Source of the DNA: Neomoorella carbonis
Lineage (GTDB): Bacteria > Bacillota > DSM-521 > Neomoorellales > Neomoorellaceae
Assembly (NCBI RefSeq): GCF_045278715.1
Contig: NZ_CP136420.1
Location: 1,860,001-1,924,000, forward strand
Direction: 5' to 3'
Length of the DNA stretch: 64,000 bases
Shown here: in pieces, positions 7,809 through 16,919 of the stretch
Layout: the number at the start of each line of letters is the position of its first letter
Position numbering within the stretch: the first letter of the stretch is position 1
Notes under the pieces: generated by a model
Databases searched by the model: none
What the model saw: only the letters and a program-made list of their open reading frames with translations
Told to the model about the DNA's origin: nothing
Made by a program: the position numbers and the translations under genes

Positions 7809-8894
7809 CTAATCATCTCCAAAACTGATTCCTATAGCCCGCGCCGTGGCCAGGAGCTGGTGATCTAGAGGTATGGTCCGGGGTTTCCCGACGGCTGCTT
7901 CCAGGGGGACATGAGAAATATCGTTACCCCTCAGGCAGACCATCACCCCGTGAATGCCTTTGACGGCGAGCTCCGCTGCCGCCACGCCGAAGCGGGTGGC
8001 CAGTACCCGGTCGTAGGACGACGGCGAGCCGCCCCGCTGGATATGGCCCAGGACGGTCACCCGGGTTTCGATGCCGCTCTTTTCTTCGATTAGCTTCCCT
8101 ACCAGCTGGCCGATGCCTCCCAGGCGCACCCGCTCTACACTGCCCTCCACCGTACGTTGGACAACCAGTTCTCCCTCCGGCGACTTGACCCCCTCGGCGA
8201 CAACGACGATGCTGAAAGGTTTACCCTCGGCCCGGCGGGCTTCTATTTTTTTCAACACGCTTTCAATATGCCAGGGGATTTCCGGTATCAGGATGACATC
8301 GGCCCCGCCGGCCAGGCCGCTGTAGAGGGCGATCCAGCCGGCATAGCGGCCCATGAGTTCCAGGACCATGACCCGGTGATGGGATTCGGCCGTGGTATGC
8401 AGCTTATCCAGGGCCTCGGTTGCCGTCCTCACCGCCGTGTCGAAGCCGAAGGTCTGGTCGGTGGCCGCCAGATCGTTGTCGATAGTTTTAGGAATACCGA
8501 TCACCCGTGCCCCCCTGGCTTTGAAATCCCTGGCCCCGGCCAGGGTACCGTCACCGCCCACTACCAGCAGCACTTCGATGCCCATTTGCTCCAGGCGGGT
8601 TATGGCCTTATCTGACATATCACGGTAAGTAACCTCACCGTTTTCTTTAACGGGAAAGTAAAAGGGATTGCTGCGGTTGTTCGTCCCCAGGATGGTACCG
8701 CCCCGGTGGAGAAGGCCGGAGATGGCCGGCGGGTCCAGTTTGATATAACGTCCTTCTACTACCCCGGTATAGCCGTCCAGGAAACCGAACATTTCGTAAC
8801 CATGGCTATAGGCAGTTTTTGTTGCCGCCCGGATGACGGCATTGAGGCCGGGACAGTCTCCCCCGCCGGTGAGAATGCCTAGACGTTTGGGCAT
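7809..8894 (-). CDS. pfkA: 6-phosphofructokinase, ATP-dependent, group III type
   Basis: Phosphorylates fructose 6-phosphate in glycolysis. The N-terminal TGGGDCPGLN loop, GGDGT at residues 113-117 and PKTIDND at 135-141 are clear. Gly in GGDGT points to ATP as donor (PPi enzymes have Asp), while the Lys of PKTIDND is shared with PPi-type enzymes. This Gly/Lys pair is that of the actinobacterial ATP-PFKs of the mixed-substrate group III. The length of 361 is somewhat longer than the ~320 of the E. coli enzyme and fits that group. It lies 35 bases downstream of polX in the same direction. Confidence 0.9.
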   Translation of the reverse strand: MPKRLGILTGGGDCPGLNAVIRAATKTAYSHGYEMFGFLDGYTGVVEGRYIKLDPPAISGLLHRGGTILGTNNRSNPFYFPVKENGEVTYRDMSDKAITRLEQMGIEVLLVVGGDGTLAGARDFKARGARVIGIPKTIDNDLAATDQTFGFDTAVRTATEALDKLHTTAESHHRVMVLELMGRYAGWIALYSGLAGGADVILIPEIPWHIESVLKKIEARRAEGKPFSIVVVAEGVKSPEGELVVQRTVEGSVERVRLGGIGQLVGKLIEEKSGIETRVTVLGHIQRGGSPSSYDRVLATRFGVAAAELAVKGIHGVMVCLRGNDISHVPLEAAVGKPRTIPLDHQLLATARAIGISFGDD

Positions 8895-8929
8895 GAGATA
8901 ACCTCCTTATGATACCAATCCCAGCATCG

Positions 8930-10822
8930 TTATTTCCTGTCTCTTCCCCGGTTGCGCTTCAGCCTGGCCAGCAACCGTTCCAGTTCCCAGGTGTTGACTA
9001 CATTCTCCGGTTCCAGCCAGCCGCGCCGGGCGGTAAGGACGCCATATTCCATGTCTGCCAGACGGATGGAATCATGGGCATCGGTATTGATAGCTATAGG
9101 TACATCGTATTCTTTGGCCAGGCGTACGGCCGTATCATTTAAATCCAGCCGGTCGGGGCTGGCATTGATCTCCAGGATGGTACCCGTCTCCGCTGCCAGC
9201 TCAATAATCCTGGTTACATCTACGGCGTAGGGCCGGCGCCGTCCCAGCATGCGGCCGGTAGGATGCCCTAGAATATCTACGTAAGGATGGCGCAGGGCCG
9301 CCTCCACCCGGGCCATCATCCGCTCCTCTTCCTGGCGGAAGCCGGAATGGACGGAAGCGATCACCAGATCAAACTCCTTTAAGATTTCGTCCTCATAATC
9401 CAGGCTGCCGTCGGCCAGGATATCGACTTCAATCCCGGCAAGGATGGTAATATCTTTCAACTCTTCGTTCAGCCGGGCTATTTCCTCCCGCTGGGCCTTT
9501 AACTGTTCGACGCTCAAGCCCCGGGCCACCACCAAAGAGCGGGAGTGATCGGTAATGGCAATATACTGGTAACCCCGCCTGCGGGCTGCTGTTGCCATGG
9601 CGGCAATGGTTTCCACGCCATCGCTGTAGCGGCTATGCATGTGGAGGTCTCCGCGGATGTCGGCCAGGGTAATTAAGCGGGGCAGTTCACCTTTCACGGC
9701 GGCTTCTATTTCGCCTCGATCCTCCCGTAATTCCGGCACTATATAAGGTAAACCCAGGCGGTGGTAAAAAGCAGCCTCCTCTGCCTCGCTCCCGGCTGGA
9801 GTTGCTTCAATACCTCTGTCCTCCAGGCACTCAACCCCAGCAGGAGTAGCTCCAGCTTTAGAAGGGATTGAGGCCCGGTCCTCCGGGCTAAATGACGGCC
9901 GGGAAGCTATAGCCGTATCTCCATATTCTCCGGCCAGTACTGCTTCCTCTTCGGCCAGCCAGCGGGAGGTGGTCAGACCAATATCGGCAACCTTCAACCC
10001 ACGCCCAGCTGCCAGACGCAGCAGCCCCTTCCGGTGGGCTTTAGAGCCGGTAGCATAAAATACAGTGGCCGCAAATTCTTTCGGCGGAACCAATATGATT
10101 TCAACTTTTAGCCCCAGGGTCGTCCTTAAGGAAAGGCGATCCGGCTCCCAGGCCAGGACTTCCTTCACCCTGGGGTGCCGGGTCATGACGTCCGCCACCT
10201 GGTGGCCGGGCTGCACGGCTACCACCAGGTCGACATCGCCTACCATTTCCCGGCCGCGGCGAACGCTGCCGGCTATGGCCACCCTCTCAACCCCTGGTAT
10301 GGCCAGGATCTGGTCTTGCAGGAGCAGGGCCAGGGGCCTGGCTATTCCCAACGGCACCTGCTCCTTTACTTCTTTTAACATTTCCACGCCCCGCAGGATG
10401 GCCAGCTCGGTCTTGCTACCCATGCCGGGCAGGGTCCTGATACGCTTTTCCCGGGCCGCTGTTTCCAGCTCTTCCAGGGTAGTGATGCCCAGGCCCTGGT
10501 AGATCTGGCGTACAGAGCGGCTGCCCAGACCGGGTATAGCCAGCATTTCCCTTAGTCCGGGCGGTACTTCCCGGCGTAAATTTTCCAGGAAAGTAGACCG
10601 GCCCGTGGTTAACAATTCGGCGATTTTTTTGGCCAGGTTTTTTCCTACCCCCGGGATCTCCTCCAGGGCATCCCGGGCATAAAGGGAGGCGGCCTCTTCT
10701 TCCAGGTTTTCCAGGGCCCGGGCGGCGCGGTGATAGGCGCGGACTTTAAATGGGTCCTCCCCCTTTAATTCAAGTAAATCACCCATTTCTGTTAATGCCC
10801 AGGCAAGCTCCAGGTTGGTCAA
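8930..10822 (-). CDS. polX: DNA polymerase/3'-5' exonuclease PolX with a linker insertion
   Basis: A family X polymerase (residues 1-~310) with helix-hairpin-helix motifs (EEIPGVGKNLAKKIAEL), a nucleotidyltransferase motif GSVRRGREMVGDVDLVV holding the metal aspartates, and a C-terminal PHP domain beginning GDLHMHSRYSDG with HxH and later DHS and HPTGR metal residues. It acts in gap-filling repair. At 630 residues it is some 50-60 longer than usual; the excess is a Pro/Ala/Glu-rich segment between the two domains (DNA ~9785-9905). It starts with a TTG whose bases overlap the zapA stop. Confidence 0.9.
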   Translation of the reverse strand: MTNLELAWALTEMGDLLELKGEDPFKVRAYHRAARALENLEEEAASLYARDALEEIPGVGKNLAKKIAELLTTGRSTFLENLRREVPPGLREMLAIPGLGSRSVRQIYQGLGITTLEELETAAREKRIRTLPGMGSKTELAILRGVEMLKEVKEQVPLGIARPLALLLQDQILAIPGVERVAIAGSVRRGREMVGDVDLVVAVQPGHQVADVMTRHPRVKEVLAWEPDRLSLRTTLGLKVEIILVPPKEFAATVFYATGSKAHRKGLLRLAAGRGLKVADIGLTTSRWLAEEEAVLAGEYGDTAIASRPSFSPEDRASIPSKAGATPAGVECLEDRGIEATPAGSEAEEAAFYHRLGLPYIVPELREDRGEIEAAVKGELPRLITLADIRGDLHMHSRYSDGVETIAAMATAARRRGYQYIAITDHSRSLVVARGLSVEQLKAQREEIARLNEELKDITILAGIEVDILADGSLDYEDEILKEFDLVIASVHSGFRQEEERMMARVEAALRHPYVDILGHPTGRMLGRRRPYAVDVTRIIELAAETGTILEINASPDRLDLNDTAVRLAKEYDVPIAINTDAHDSIRLADMEYGVLTARRGWLEPENVVNTWELERLLARLKRNRGRDRK

Positions 10823-11094
10823 CCCCGTTTTTCCTCCTGTATCAATTTTACCAGGGTTTCATAGTCCTGCTGGACTTTATAAAGTTCATCGGCAATATTC
10901 AAGGCGGCAAGCACGGCAACCTTTACTGGAGGATAATGGGGGAACTTCTGGTTAACCTGGCGCATCTTTTTGTCTACGTACGAAGCCAGCATCTGGATGT
11001 ATTCCGGCGCTTCCCCCTTGACCACGTATTCCTGCCCGTTGATGTTGACCGTGGTTCGGTCTGGTGCAGCCAGCGGCTTTTCCGCCTGAAGCAA
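10819..11094 (-). CDS. zapA: Cell division protein ZapA
   Basis: A 91-residue protein with the ZapA pattern: TVNINGQEYVVKGEAPEY, then a DKKM and a C-terminal helix AVLAALNIADELYKVQQDYE. ZapA bundles FtsZ filaments at the division site. I chose TTG at 11094, seven bases after GGGAGG, because it gives the family length; an in-frame start at 11175 would add 27 residues that are not family-like. It lies between pheT and polX, the usual Firmicutes position, and its stop overlaps the polX start. Confidence 0.85.
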   Translation of the reverse strand: MLQAEKPLAAPDRTTVNINGQEYVVKGEAPEYIQMLASYVDKKMRQVNQKFPHYPPVKVAVLAALNIADELYKVQQDYETLVKLIQEEKRG

Positions 11095-11174
11095 GTTTAC
11101 CCCTCCCTTTGCCTGGATATCTCTTTGTTTGTTCGCCTTTACCCGTAGAAAATCCTGCCAGAGGTTAAAATTCA

Positions 11175-13583
11175 CTACCGCAGCCTGGCGCCCAGGCGTT
11201 CCTCCAGAGCCCTTTGAATCCTTTCCTGGGCGGCATTCACCTCGGCATCCGTAAGGGTCCGGTCCGGCAGCTGGTACACCAGGGAATAAGCCAGGCTTTT
11301 ATAACCGGCCGGGACAGGAGCTCCCCGGTAGACATCAAAGAGAGTGCAGCCTTTAAGCTGGTCACCCCCCGCTTCCCTGATGACTTCTTCTACTGCTGCC
11401 GCGGGGAGATTTTCCTCTACCACCACCGCCAGGTCCCTTTCCACGGCCGGGAAACGGGGTAACGGTTCGTAACCCACCTGCCTCTGGTTTAAACTGCCTG
11501 CATAATCCCAGTCCAGCTCGAAGACACAGGCCCTGGCCGGTAAATCAAAAGCCGCCAGGACGTCCGGGTGCAGCTCGCCTATGAATCCTAAGACTGCCTC
11601 CCCGGCCTTGATATTTGCCGCCCGGCCGGGATGGAGGAAGGGATAAGTAGCTGTAGCTTCCCAGGTGATGCCTTTGATTTTGACCCTGGCCAGGATATTT
11701 TCTACTATACCTTTTAGATAGAAGAAATCCATCTCGCCTGCCGGCCAGCTCCAGCCGCGGCCGGTAGTCCCCATGACCAGCCCGCCCAGGCGTAAGGGTT
11801 CTACCGGTAACTGCCGGCCCGCAGGAATAAATACCCGGCCCAGTTCGTAAATGGCCACCGGCAGCACCCGGCGGTTGGCATTGCGCCCGGCCACCTCCAG
11901 CAAACCTGGCAGGAGGGAAGGCCGCATGATACTTTGCTCATCCCGTAAGGGGTTCTGGATTTTTACCACCCGCCGCCAGGGGTGATCGGGCGGGAGCTGC
12001 AACTGGTCCAGGGCGCGGGGACCGATAAAGCTGTAGGTAACGACTTCCACGAGGCCGGCCGTTGCCGCCGCCTCCCGGCCGGCTTCCTCCCAGCGCTGGG
12101 CCGGAGTCTGCTTTTCCAGCGCAGTGATATTCCCCGGCAGGGACACCGGGATGTTATCATAGCCGTACAGCCGGGCAATCTCTTCCACCAGGTCGATTTC
12201 CCGGGTCAGGTCGCCCCGGTAGGCCGGAACTGTTACCTGGAAGGGCCCTTCCCCGCTGACTTCCAGGTGGAGCCGCTCCAGGAGTTCCTTCATGGCCGCT
12301 GGCGCCAGCTCCGTCCCCAGGAGGTAGTTTACCCGTTGCGGTCTTAAAAGTATTGTTACCGGCCGGCGCTTCCTTACATAGCAATCCAACCGACCCCGGG
12401 CCACGCTGCCGCCAGCCAGTTCAGCCATCAGCTGGGCCGCCCGGTCGGCAGCTGCGGCTGCCCCTTCCAGGTTCACACCCCGTTCAAAACGGGTCGAGGC
12501 TTCCGAGCGCAGGCCCAGCTTGCGGGAGGTGCGGCGAATGGAAGCGCCGTCGAAGTGGGCAGATTCGATCAGGATGTTGGCCGTCTCCAGGGTAACCTCT
12601 GTCTCCAGCCCGCCCATGACGCCGGCTACGGCCACAGGCCGGGCAGCATCGGCAATGACCAGCATTTCCGGATCCAGTTCCCGCTCCACATCGTCCAGAG
12701 TTTTTATTTTTTCCCCTGCTTCGGCCCGGCGGACGATAATGCGGTGCTGCTGCAGGAGGTCGTAATCAAAGGCATGTAAAGGCTGTCCCATCTCCAGCAT
12801 GACAAAGTTGGTTATATCCACCACGTTATTAATCGGCCGCATACCGGCGGCCCGCAAACAGGCCTGGAGCCAGGCAGGAGAGGGGCCGATGCGCACCCCG
12901 CTCACCAGGCGGGCTACGTAACGGGCGCACAGGTCGGGAGCTTCGATTTCAACTGCCGCGAGATCCTCGATGCGCCGCCCGTCTTCCCGGACGGCAATTT
13001 CCGGCAGGCGTAAAGGGGCACCGGTAAGAGCCGCCACTTCCCGCGCAACGCCCAAAATGCTCAGGCAGTCGGCCCTGTTAGGAGTGAGTTCCAGCACCAG
13101 GACGACATCATTGAGCCCCAGGACCTCAGCTGCATCAGCACCCAGGGGAGCATCCGGCGGCATGGTAATAATCCCTTCCCGGTCGGCCGGGGAGACGAGG
13201 TTGGCATCCAGCCCCAGTTCCTGGGCCGAGCAGAGCATACCTTCAGAAGTTACCCCGCGGAAGGTGGCCCGGCGAATCTCCTTGCCTCCAGGTAACTTTG
13301 CTCCCTCCAGGGCTACCGCCACCTTCTGGTCTATATAAACGTTGGGGGCTCCTGTTACCAGCTGCAGTTCCCGACCGGTATCAACCCGGCAAATTACCAG
13401 ATGTTCAGCATTGGGGTGGGGGGTAATAGACCTAATCTTTCCAACCACCACGCCTCGAAAATCCGGGGCCAGGCTTTCTATGTTTTCCACAGGCAGGCCG
13501 GCCATGGTAAGTTTCTCCGCCAGCTCTTCCGGCGGCAGGTCGATGTCGACGTATTGCTGCAGCCATTTATACGGTACACGCAA
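11175..13583 (-). CDS. pheT: Phenylalanyl-tRNA synthetase beta subunit
   Basis: An 802-residue subunit with the normal order: N-terminal tRNA-binding domain like EMAP-II (~40-150), B3/B4 editing domain, B5 domain, core pseudo-synthetase domain, and the C-terminal anticodon-binding FDX-ACB domain (RFPAVERDLAVVV). It works as an alpha2-beta2 tetramer with PheS. The start is TTG 13583, nine bases after AAGGAG. It follows pheS by 14 bases and is under the same T-box control. Confidence 0.95.
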   Translation of the reverse strand: MRVPYKWLQQYVDIDLPPEELAEKLTMAGLPVENIESLAPDFRGVVVGKIRSITPHPNAEHLVICRVDTGRELQLVTGAPNVYIDQKVAVALEGAKLPGGKEIRRATFRGVTSEGMLCSAQELGLDANLVSPADREGIITMPPDAPLGADAAEVLGLNDVVLVLELTPNRADCLSILGVAREVAALTGAPLRLPEIAVREDGRRIEDLAAVEIEAPDLCARYVARLVSGVRIGPSPAWLQACLRAAGMRPINNVVDITNFVMLEMGQPLHAFDYDLLQQHRIIVRRAEAGEKIKTLDDVERELDPEMLVIADAARPVAVAGVMGGLETEVTLETANILIESAHFDGASIRRTSRKLGLRSEASTRFERGVNLEGAAAAADRAAQLMAELAGGSVARGRLDCYVRKRRPVTILLRPQRVNYLLGTELAPAAMKELLERLHLEVSGEGPFQVTVPAYRGDLTREIDLVEEIARLYGYDNIPVSLPGNITALEKQTPAQRWEEAGREAAATAGLVEVVTYSFIGPRALDQLQLPPDHPWRRVVKIQNPLRDEQSIMRPSLLPGLLEVAGRNANRRVLPVAIYELGRVFIPAGRQLPVEPLRLGGLVMGTTGRGWSWPAGEMDFFYLKGIVENILARVKIKGITWEATATYPFLHPGRAANIKAGEAVLGFIGELHPDVLAAFDLPARACVFELDWDYAGSLNQRQVGYEPLPRFPAVERDLAVVVEENLPAAAVEEVIREAGGDQLKGCTLFDVYRGAPVPAGYKSLAYSLVYQLPDRTLTDAEVNAAQERIQRALEERLGARLR

Positions 13584-13597
13584 TTGATATCACTCCT

Positions 13598-14620
13598 TTA
13601 AAACTGCCTTAAAAAGCGCAGGTCGTTTTCATAGAAGAGGCGCAGGTCATCAACGCCGTACTTCAGCATGGCCACCCGGTCTACCCCCAGGCCAAAGGCG
13701 AAGCCGCTCACCTCTTCCGGGTCATAGCCGGACATGCTTAAAACCCGGGGATGAACCATACCGCAACCCAGGATTTCCAGCCAGCCGGTATGGCTGCATG
13801 TCCGGCAGCCGCCGCCGCCACACATAACGCAGGATATATCAACCTCGGCGCTGGGCTCGGTAAAGGGAAAGTAACTGGGCCGGAACCGCACCTGAACCTG
13901 GTCACCAAACATCTGCCTGACAAACGCCATCAAGGTACCCTTCAATTCGCCAAAGGTTACCCGCTTATCCACCAGCAGGCCTTCTACCTGGAAAAACATG
14001 GGTGAGTGGGTGGCGTCATCGTCGCGCCGGTAAACCTTGCCCGGGGCGATAATACGGATGGGTAACTGGGGACGCCGGGCCTCCATGACCCGCACCTGGA
14101 CGGGGGAGGTGTGGGTACGGAGCAGGACGTCCTCAGTTATATAAAAAGAATCCTGCATATCCCGGGCCGGGTGTTCTTTAGGAAGATTCAGAGCCTCAAA
14201 GTTGTAATAATCGCTCTCTACCTCAGGGCCTTCGGCCACATCAAAGCCCAGGCCTATAAAAATGGTTTTGATTTCATTTAAAGTCTGATACAGGGGATGG
14301 CGGTACCCCCGGGGAACCGGCCGTCCCGGCAGGGTTACGTCGATGGCCTCTGCCCGGAGACGCTCGGCCTGTTCCCGGCGCGAAAGGACTTCTTTAGCCT
14401 CCTGGAGGGCTTTTTCCAGCTCCTCCCGGACCTGGTTGGCCAGCTGCCCTACCCGGGGGCGCTCTTCAGGCGGAAGTTTTCCCATTCCCCTTAAAACCCC
14501 GGTCAGCTCTCCTTTCTTGCCCAGGTACTGGACCCTTAAAATCTCCAGCTCTTCACTGCTGGTGGCGGCAGCCACCCGGGCCAGGGCTGCCTTCCTGATG
14601 GCTTCAATAGTTGCTAACAT
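13598..14620 (-). CDS. pheS: Phenylalanyl-tRNA synthetase alpha subunit
   Basis: A class II synthetase catalytic subunit of about 340 residues. It has an N-terminal coiled coil, a central class II core with motif 2 (KVYRRDDDATHSPMFFQVEG) and a C-terminal GFAFGLGVDRVAMLKYG (motif 3). It charges tRNA-Phe. ATG at 14620 is preferred (GAGGTG six bases upstream). It is the first gene of the pheST-zapA-polX-pfk series and is preceded by a T-box leader with a UUC specifier. Confidence 0.95.
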   Translation of the reverse strand: MLATIEAIRKAALARVAAATSSEELEILRVQYLGKKGELTGVLRGMGKLPPEERPRVGQLANQVREELEKALQEAKEVLSRREQAERLRAEAIDVTLPGRPVPRGYRHPLYQTLNEIKTIFIGLGFDVAEGPEVESDYYNFEALNLPKEHPARDMQDSFYITEDVLLRTHTSPVQVRVMEARRPQLPIRIIAPGKVYRRDDDATHSPMFFQVEGLLVDKRVTFGELKGTLMAFVRQMFGDQVQVRFRPSYFPFTEPSAEVDISCVMCGGGGCRTCSHTGWLEILGCGMVHPRVLSMSGYDPEEVSGFAFGLGVDRVAMLKYGVDDLRLFYENDLRFLRQF

Positions 14621-14648
14621 CTGCTTCACCTCAGGTATGACAAAATAA

Positions 14649-15037
14649 AAAGCCTTCGCCCCTTCGGGACGAAAGCTTAAAAGATATCTTTTACCACCCC
14701 AAGTCTCCCGGCACCATCATGCCGCTCCCCTCTAACGGTGGGAACACCGGCTCGGCCTACTCTTTCATTTCAGCCTGCTGCTCCCGGGCGAACTTCACGC
14801 GGCCTTTCCCCAGCAGCGCTTCCAGTCAACGACGCCGCCTCCCTGTGGGTTCCGTACCGGCTACTTTGCCCATTCATAGCATTTGGACGCTAATAACATT
14901 TTTGCCTACTGGGTAACCAATCTACGGTAAATAATGTAAGCAGCTATAGAACCGGTTTTTTCGAACAGCCTCCAAAAGAACTCCGCCGACAGGAACAACC
15001 TATCACGACCTTTCCTGGAGCTTTTGGGGGTAACTTC
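14649..15037 (-). promoter_or_regulatory. T-box leader controlling pheST (Phe, UUC specifier)
   Basis: The minus-strand leader carries an AGUA-type Stem I element, a specifier loop with UUC at 14790-14792, the T-box segment GGGGTGGTA near 14691-14700, and an end terminator with stem TTTCGTCCC/GGGCGAAGG followed by TTTTTATTTT (14649-14678). Uncharged tRNA-Phe pairing to the specifier and the T-box bulge would prevent termination. The position of UUC, relative to the conserved GxxGGAGC segment after it, is the same as that of ACC in the thrS leader of this window, which supports the assignment. Confidence 0.85.
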
Positions 15038-15044
15038 TGGGTTA

Positions 15045-15074
15045 ATTATAGCATAGCCCCACTGGCCGTGACAA
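15045..15074 (-). promoter_or_regulatory. Promoter of the pheST T-box transcript
   Basis: On the minus strand TTGTCA (15069-15074) and TATAAT (15045-15050) are spaced by 18 bases, close to the sigma-A consensus, just before the T-box leader. Confidence 0.7.
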
Positions 15075-15082
15075 GGCGGAGT

Positions 15083-16240
15083 TTACCCCCGCGCCCGGCG
15101 TTTAGACAGGAGCCTGGCTTTGAGGGCGGCCAGGAGGTCCAGCTGGGTCTCCAGAGAGTGAATATTCACAGCGAGGATTTCCCCGATTTTTTGTAGGCGG
15201 TAGCGGAGAGTGTTGGGGTGGAGGTAAAAGTGGCGGGCAATAGCCTGGAAGTCACCGTTAAACTGGAAGTATTTTTCCAGAACTTCCAGGTAGTTCGTCC
15301 CGTTCTCCTGGTCAAAGGCCTCCAACCGACCCAGGGTTTGCTGGTAGTAGTCTTCCAGCTGGTGTGGCGTTAAATGGTAAAGGAGCCTTTCCATTCCAAG
15401 TTCGGCAAAAAAGACCAGCCCCGGCTCCCGGCGCAGTTTGCCTATTTCCAGGGCTATTTTAGCCTCCTGGAAACTTAAATACAGGTCAGTAGTGGAAGGG
15501 TAAAAAAGGCCTACCCCGCCGCCAACGAGCATTCCGGGGACGCAACGGGACAGTTTTTGCTGCAGGGTGCTGAAAATTCCCTTTAACTTCTGGCCGGTGG
15601 CTCCCTTATCCTCGAGGGCGGGGATGATAATTACCAATTGCCGTTCCCGGGGCAGCAGGATGGCTTCCGGGTAATCCTCCCGGGCTATGGTGCTTGCCAG
15701 TTCTTGAAACTGGTCCTCCGGACCGGTCAGGAGTTCCACGACCATTAAGGCATGGGGCCGGTTTAAATCCCAGCCCCACAACTGCCCCCTGGCTACCAGG
15801 ACTTCTTTGGATTCAAAGTTGTTGTAGAGGAGATCATAAACGAAATCGGCGCGGTGGCGCTTTTCGGCAGCAATGACCGCCTGATCCCTGGCCAGAGCCA
15901 GCAGGAGCAACCTGCTGACCTGGTCGATATTGGTGGCTACCGGTTGGGGAAGACCCTCTTCCCCCAGGGCCAGAAGGTAACCATAATTAGTAGCACCGCT
16001 TTTTAAAGCCACGGCCAGATAAGTCCACCGGCCAAAGGCGGCTTCTTCCCGGCCAGGAGATAAACTGAAGGGCAGGTAACTGCCGACAGAGAACTGAACC
16101 GCATCGCTGGTTGCTATAACCTTCCCCCAGGGATTGCTGATGACAAAGACGGCCCTGAACTGCCGCCCCAGGTAATGAACGAGGCTTTCCAGGGTACTGC
16201 CTTTAATAATAAGATCTATCAAACCAGTCAAAATATCCAT
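15083..16240 (-). CDS. PucR/CdaR-family transcriptional regulator
   Basis: About 385 residues. The C-terminal 60 residues contain the helix-turn-helix of the PucR family (DFQAIARHFYLHPNTLRYRL, then KIGEIL), preceded by a GGDEF-like CdaR middle domain (GGGVGLFYP and a SFQEAKIALEIG helix). The N-terminal part resembles a GAF-type sensor. The ATG at 16240 has GGAG seven bases upstream. It lies directly downstream of the molybdoenzyme genes and points the same way, so it may regulate them. Regulators of this family often respond to purine metabolites or sugar acids; the ligand here is unknown. Confidence 0.85.
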   Translation of the reverse strand: MDILTGLIDLIIKGSTLESLVHYLGRQFRAVFVISNPWGKVIATSDAVQFSVGSYLPFSLSPGREEAAFGRWTYLAVALKSGATNYGYLLALGEEGLPQPVATNIDQVSRLLLLALARDQAVIAAEKRHRADFVYDLLYNNFESKEVLVARGQLWGWDLNRPHALMVVELLTGPEDQFQELASTIAREDYPEAILLPRERQLVIIIPALEDKGATGQKLKGIFSTLQQKLSRCVPGMLVGGGVGLFYPSTTDLYLSFQEAKIALEIGKLRREPGLVFFAELGMERLLYHLTPHQLEDYYQQTLGRLEAFDQENGTNYLEVLEKYFQFNGDFQAIARHFYLHPNTLRYRLQKIGEILAVNIHSLETQLDLLAALKARLLSKRRARG

Positions 16241-16301
16241 TTGCACTCTCCGTCCTTTGCGTCCCTTTTCCTGCCTGCCTCTCCCTGTCTGTCTTTCTTC
16301 C

Positions 16302-16919
16302 TTAACCTTTTTGTATTATTTCCAAATTATCGGCTGTTATTTTGTAATAATTACAAACACCCTCCTGCTGGACTTGCTGCCAGAAATGCCGGCTTTCTCC
16401 AGAGCGGTTTATTTGCAGGGAAGGCAGAGTTAAGGCCGGGTCAGGCAAAAAAGCTACCCACTGGGAATAGGGGGCCTCGCCGGGGTCATTTTCCCAGGTC
16501 ATCATATTCAGGGCTCCGGTGGGGCAGGCGGCCACACAGGCCGGCTGCAACCCCTGATCCAGGCGGGCCAGGCAGAAATTACATTTTTCTGCCTTACGCG
16601 TTTCCGGATTATAGCGGGGTGCCTGGTAGGGACAGGCCTGGACGCAGGCCTGGCAACCCTGGCAGCGGCGGGGCAGGTGCAGGACCAGGCCGTCGCGTCG
16701 CTTCCAGTAGGCCTTTTCCGGGCAGACCCGGAAACACTCCGGGTTGCGGCAATGGTTGCAGGCAAGGGAAATATAGTAACGGCGGCCGTCTTCTTCTCCT
16801 TCCCTCACCTGGCGCCAGTTGATGCGGCTGGCTGTCTGGTGCTCGTTCTTGCAGGCCAGCTGGCAATTGCGGCAGCCAACACAGAGCTCCAGGCGCAGGG
16901 CAAAGGCTCTTTGCTTCAC
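16302..16919 (-). CDS. Ferredoxin-type electron transfer subunit (DmsB/PhsB-like), second copy
   Basis: A 205-residue protein with four [4Fe-4S] cysteine motifs of the DmsB family (CVGCRNCQLAC, CNHCRNPECFRVCP, CQGCQACVQACP and CNFCLARL...CVAACP). It passes electrons to or from the molybdenum subunit. The GTG start at 16919 overlaps the stop of the preceding catalytic gene (GTGA) and has GGAGGT upstream; an in-frame start at 16958 would lie inside that gene. No Tat signal, as expected for a subunit that is either carried along or cytoplasmic. Confidence 0.85.
   Translation of the reverse strand: MKQRAFALRLELCVGCRNCQLACKNEHQTASRINWRQVREGEEDGRRYYISLACNHCRNPECFRVCPEKAYWKRRDGLVLHLPRRCQGCQACVQACPYQAPRYNPETRKAEKCNFCLARLDQGLQPACVAACPTGALNMMTWENDPGEAPYSQWVAFLPDPALTLPSLQINRSGESRHFWQQVQQEGVCNYYKITADNLEIIQKG

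Noticed and set aside
9820..9880. GAAGGGATTGA-like sequence in polX, resembling the end of some CRISPR repeats
   Set aside because: Only a short partial match, inside a coding frame, with no regularly spaced copies. There is no CRISPR array or cas gene in the window.
16175..16822. A 215-codon open frame on the plus strand opposite the ferredoxin gene
   Set aside because: A shadow of the real minus-strand 4Fe-4S gene. Its composition is Gly/Pro/Arg-rich with no domain, and the minus-strand gene has all cluster cysteines.
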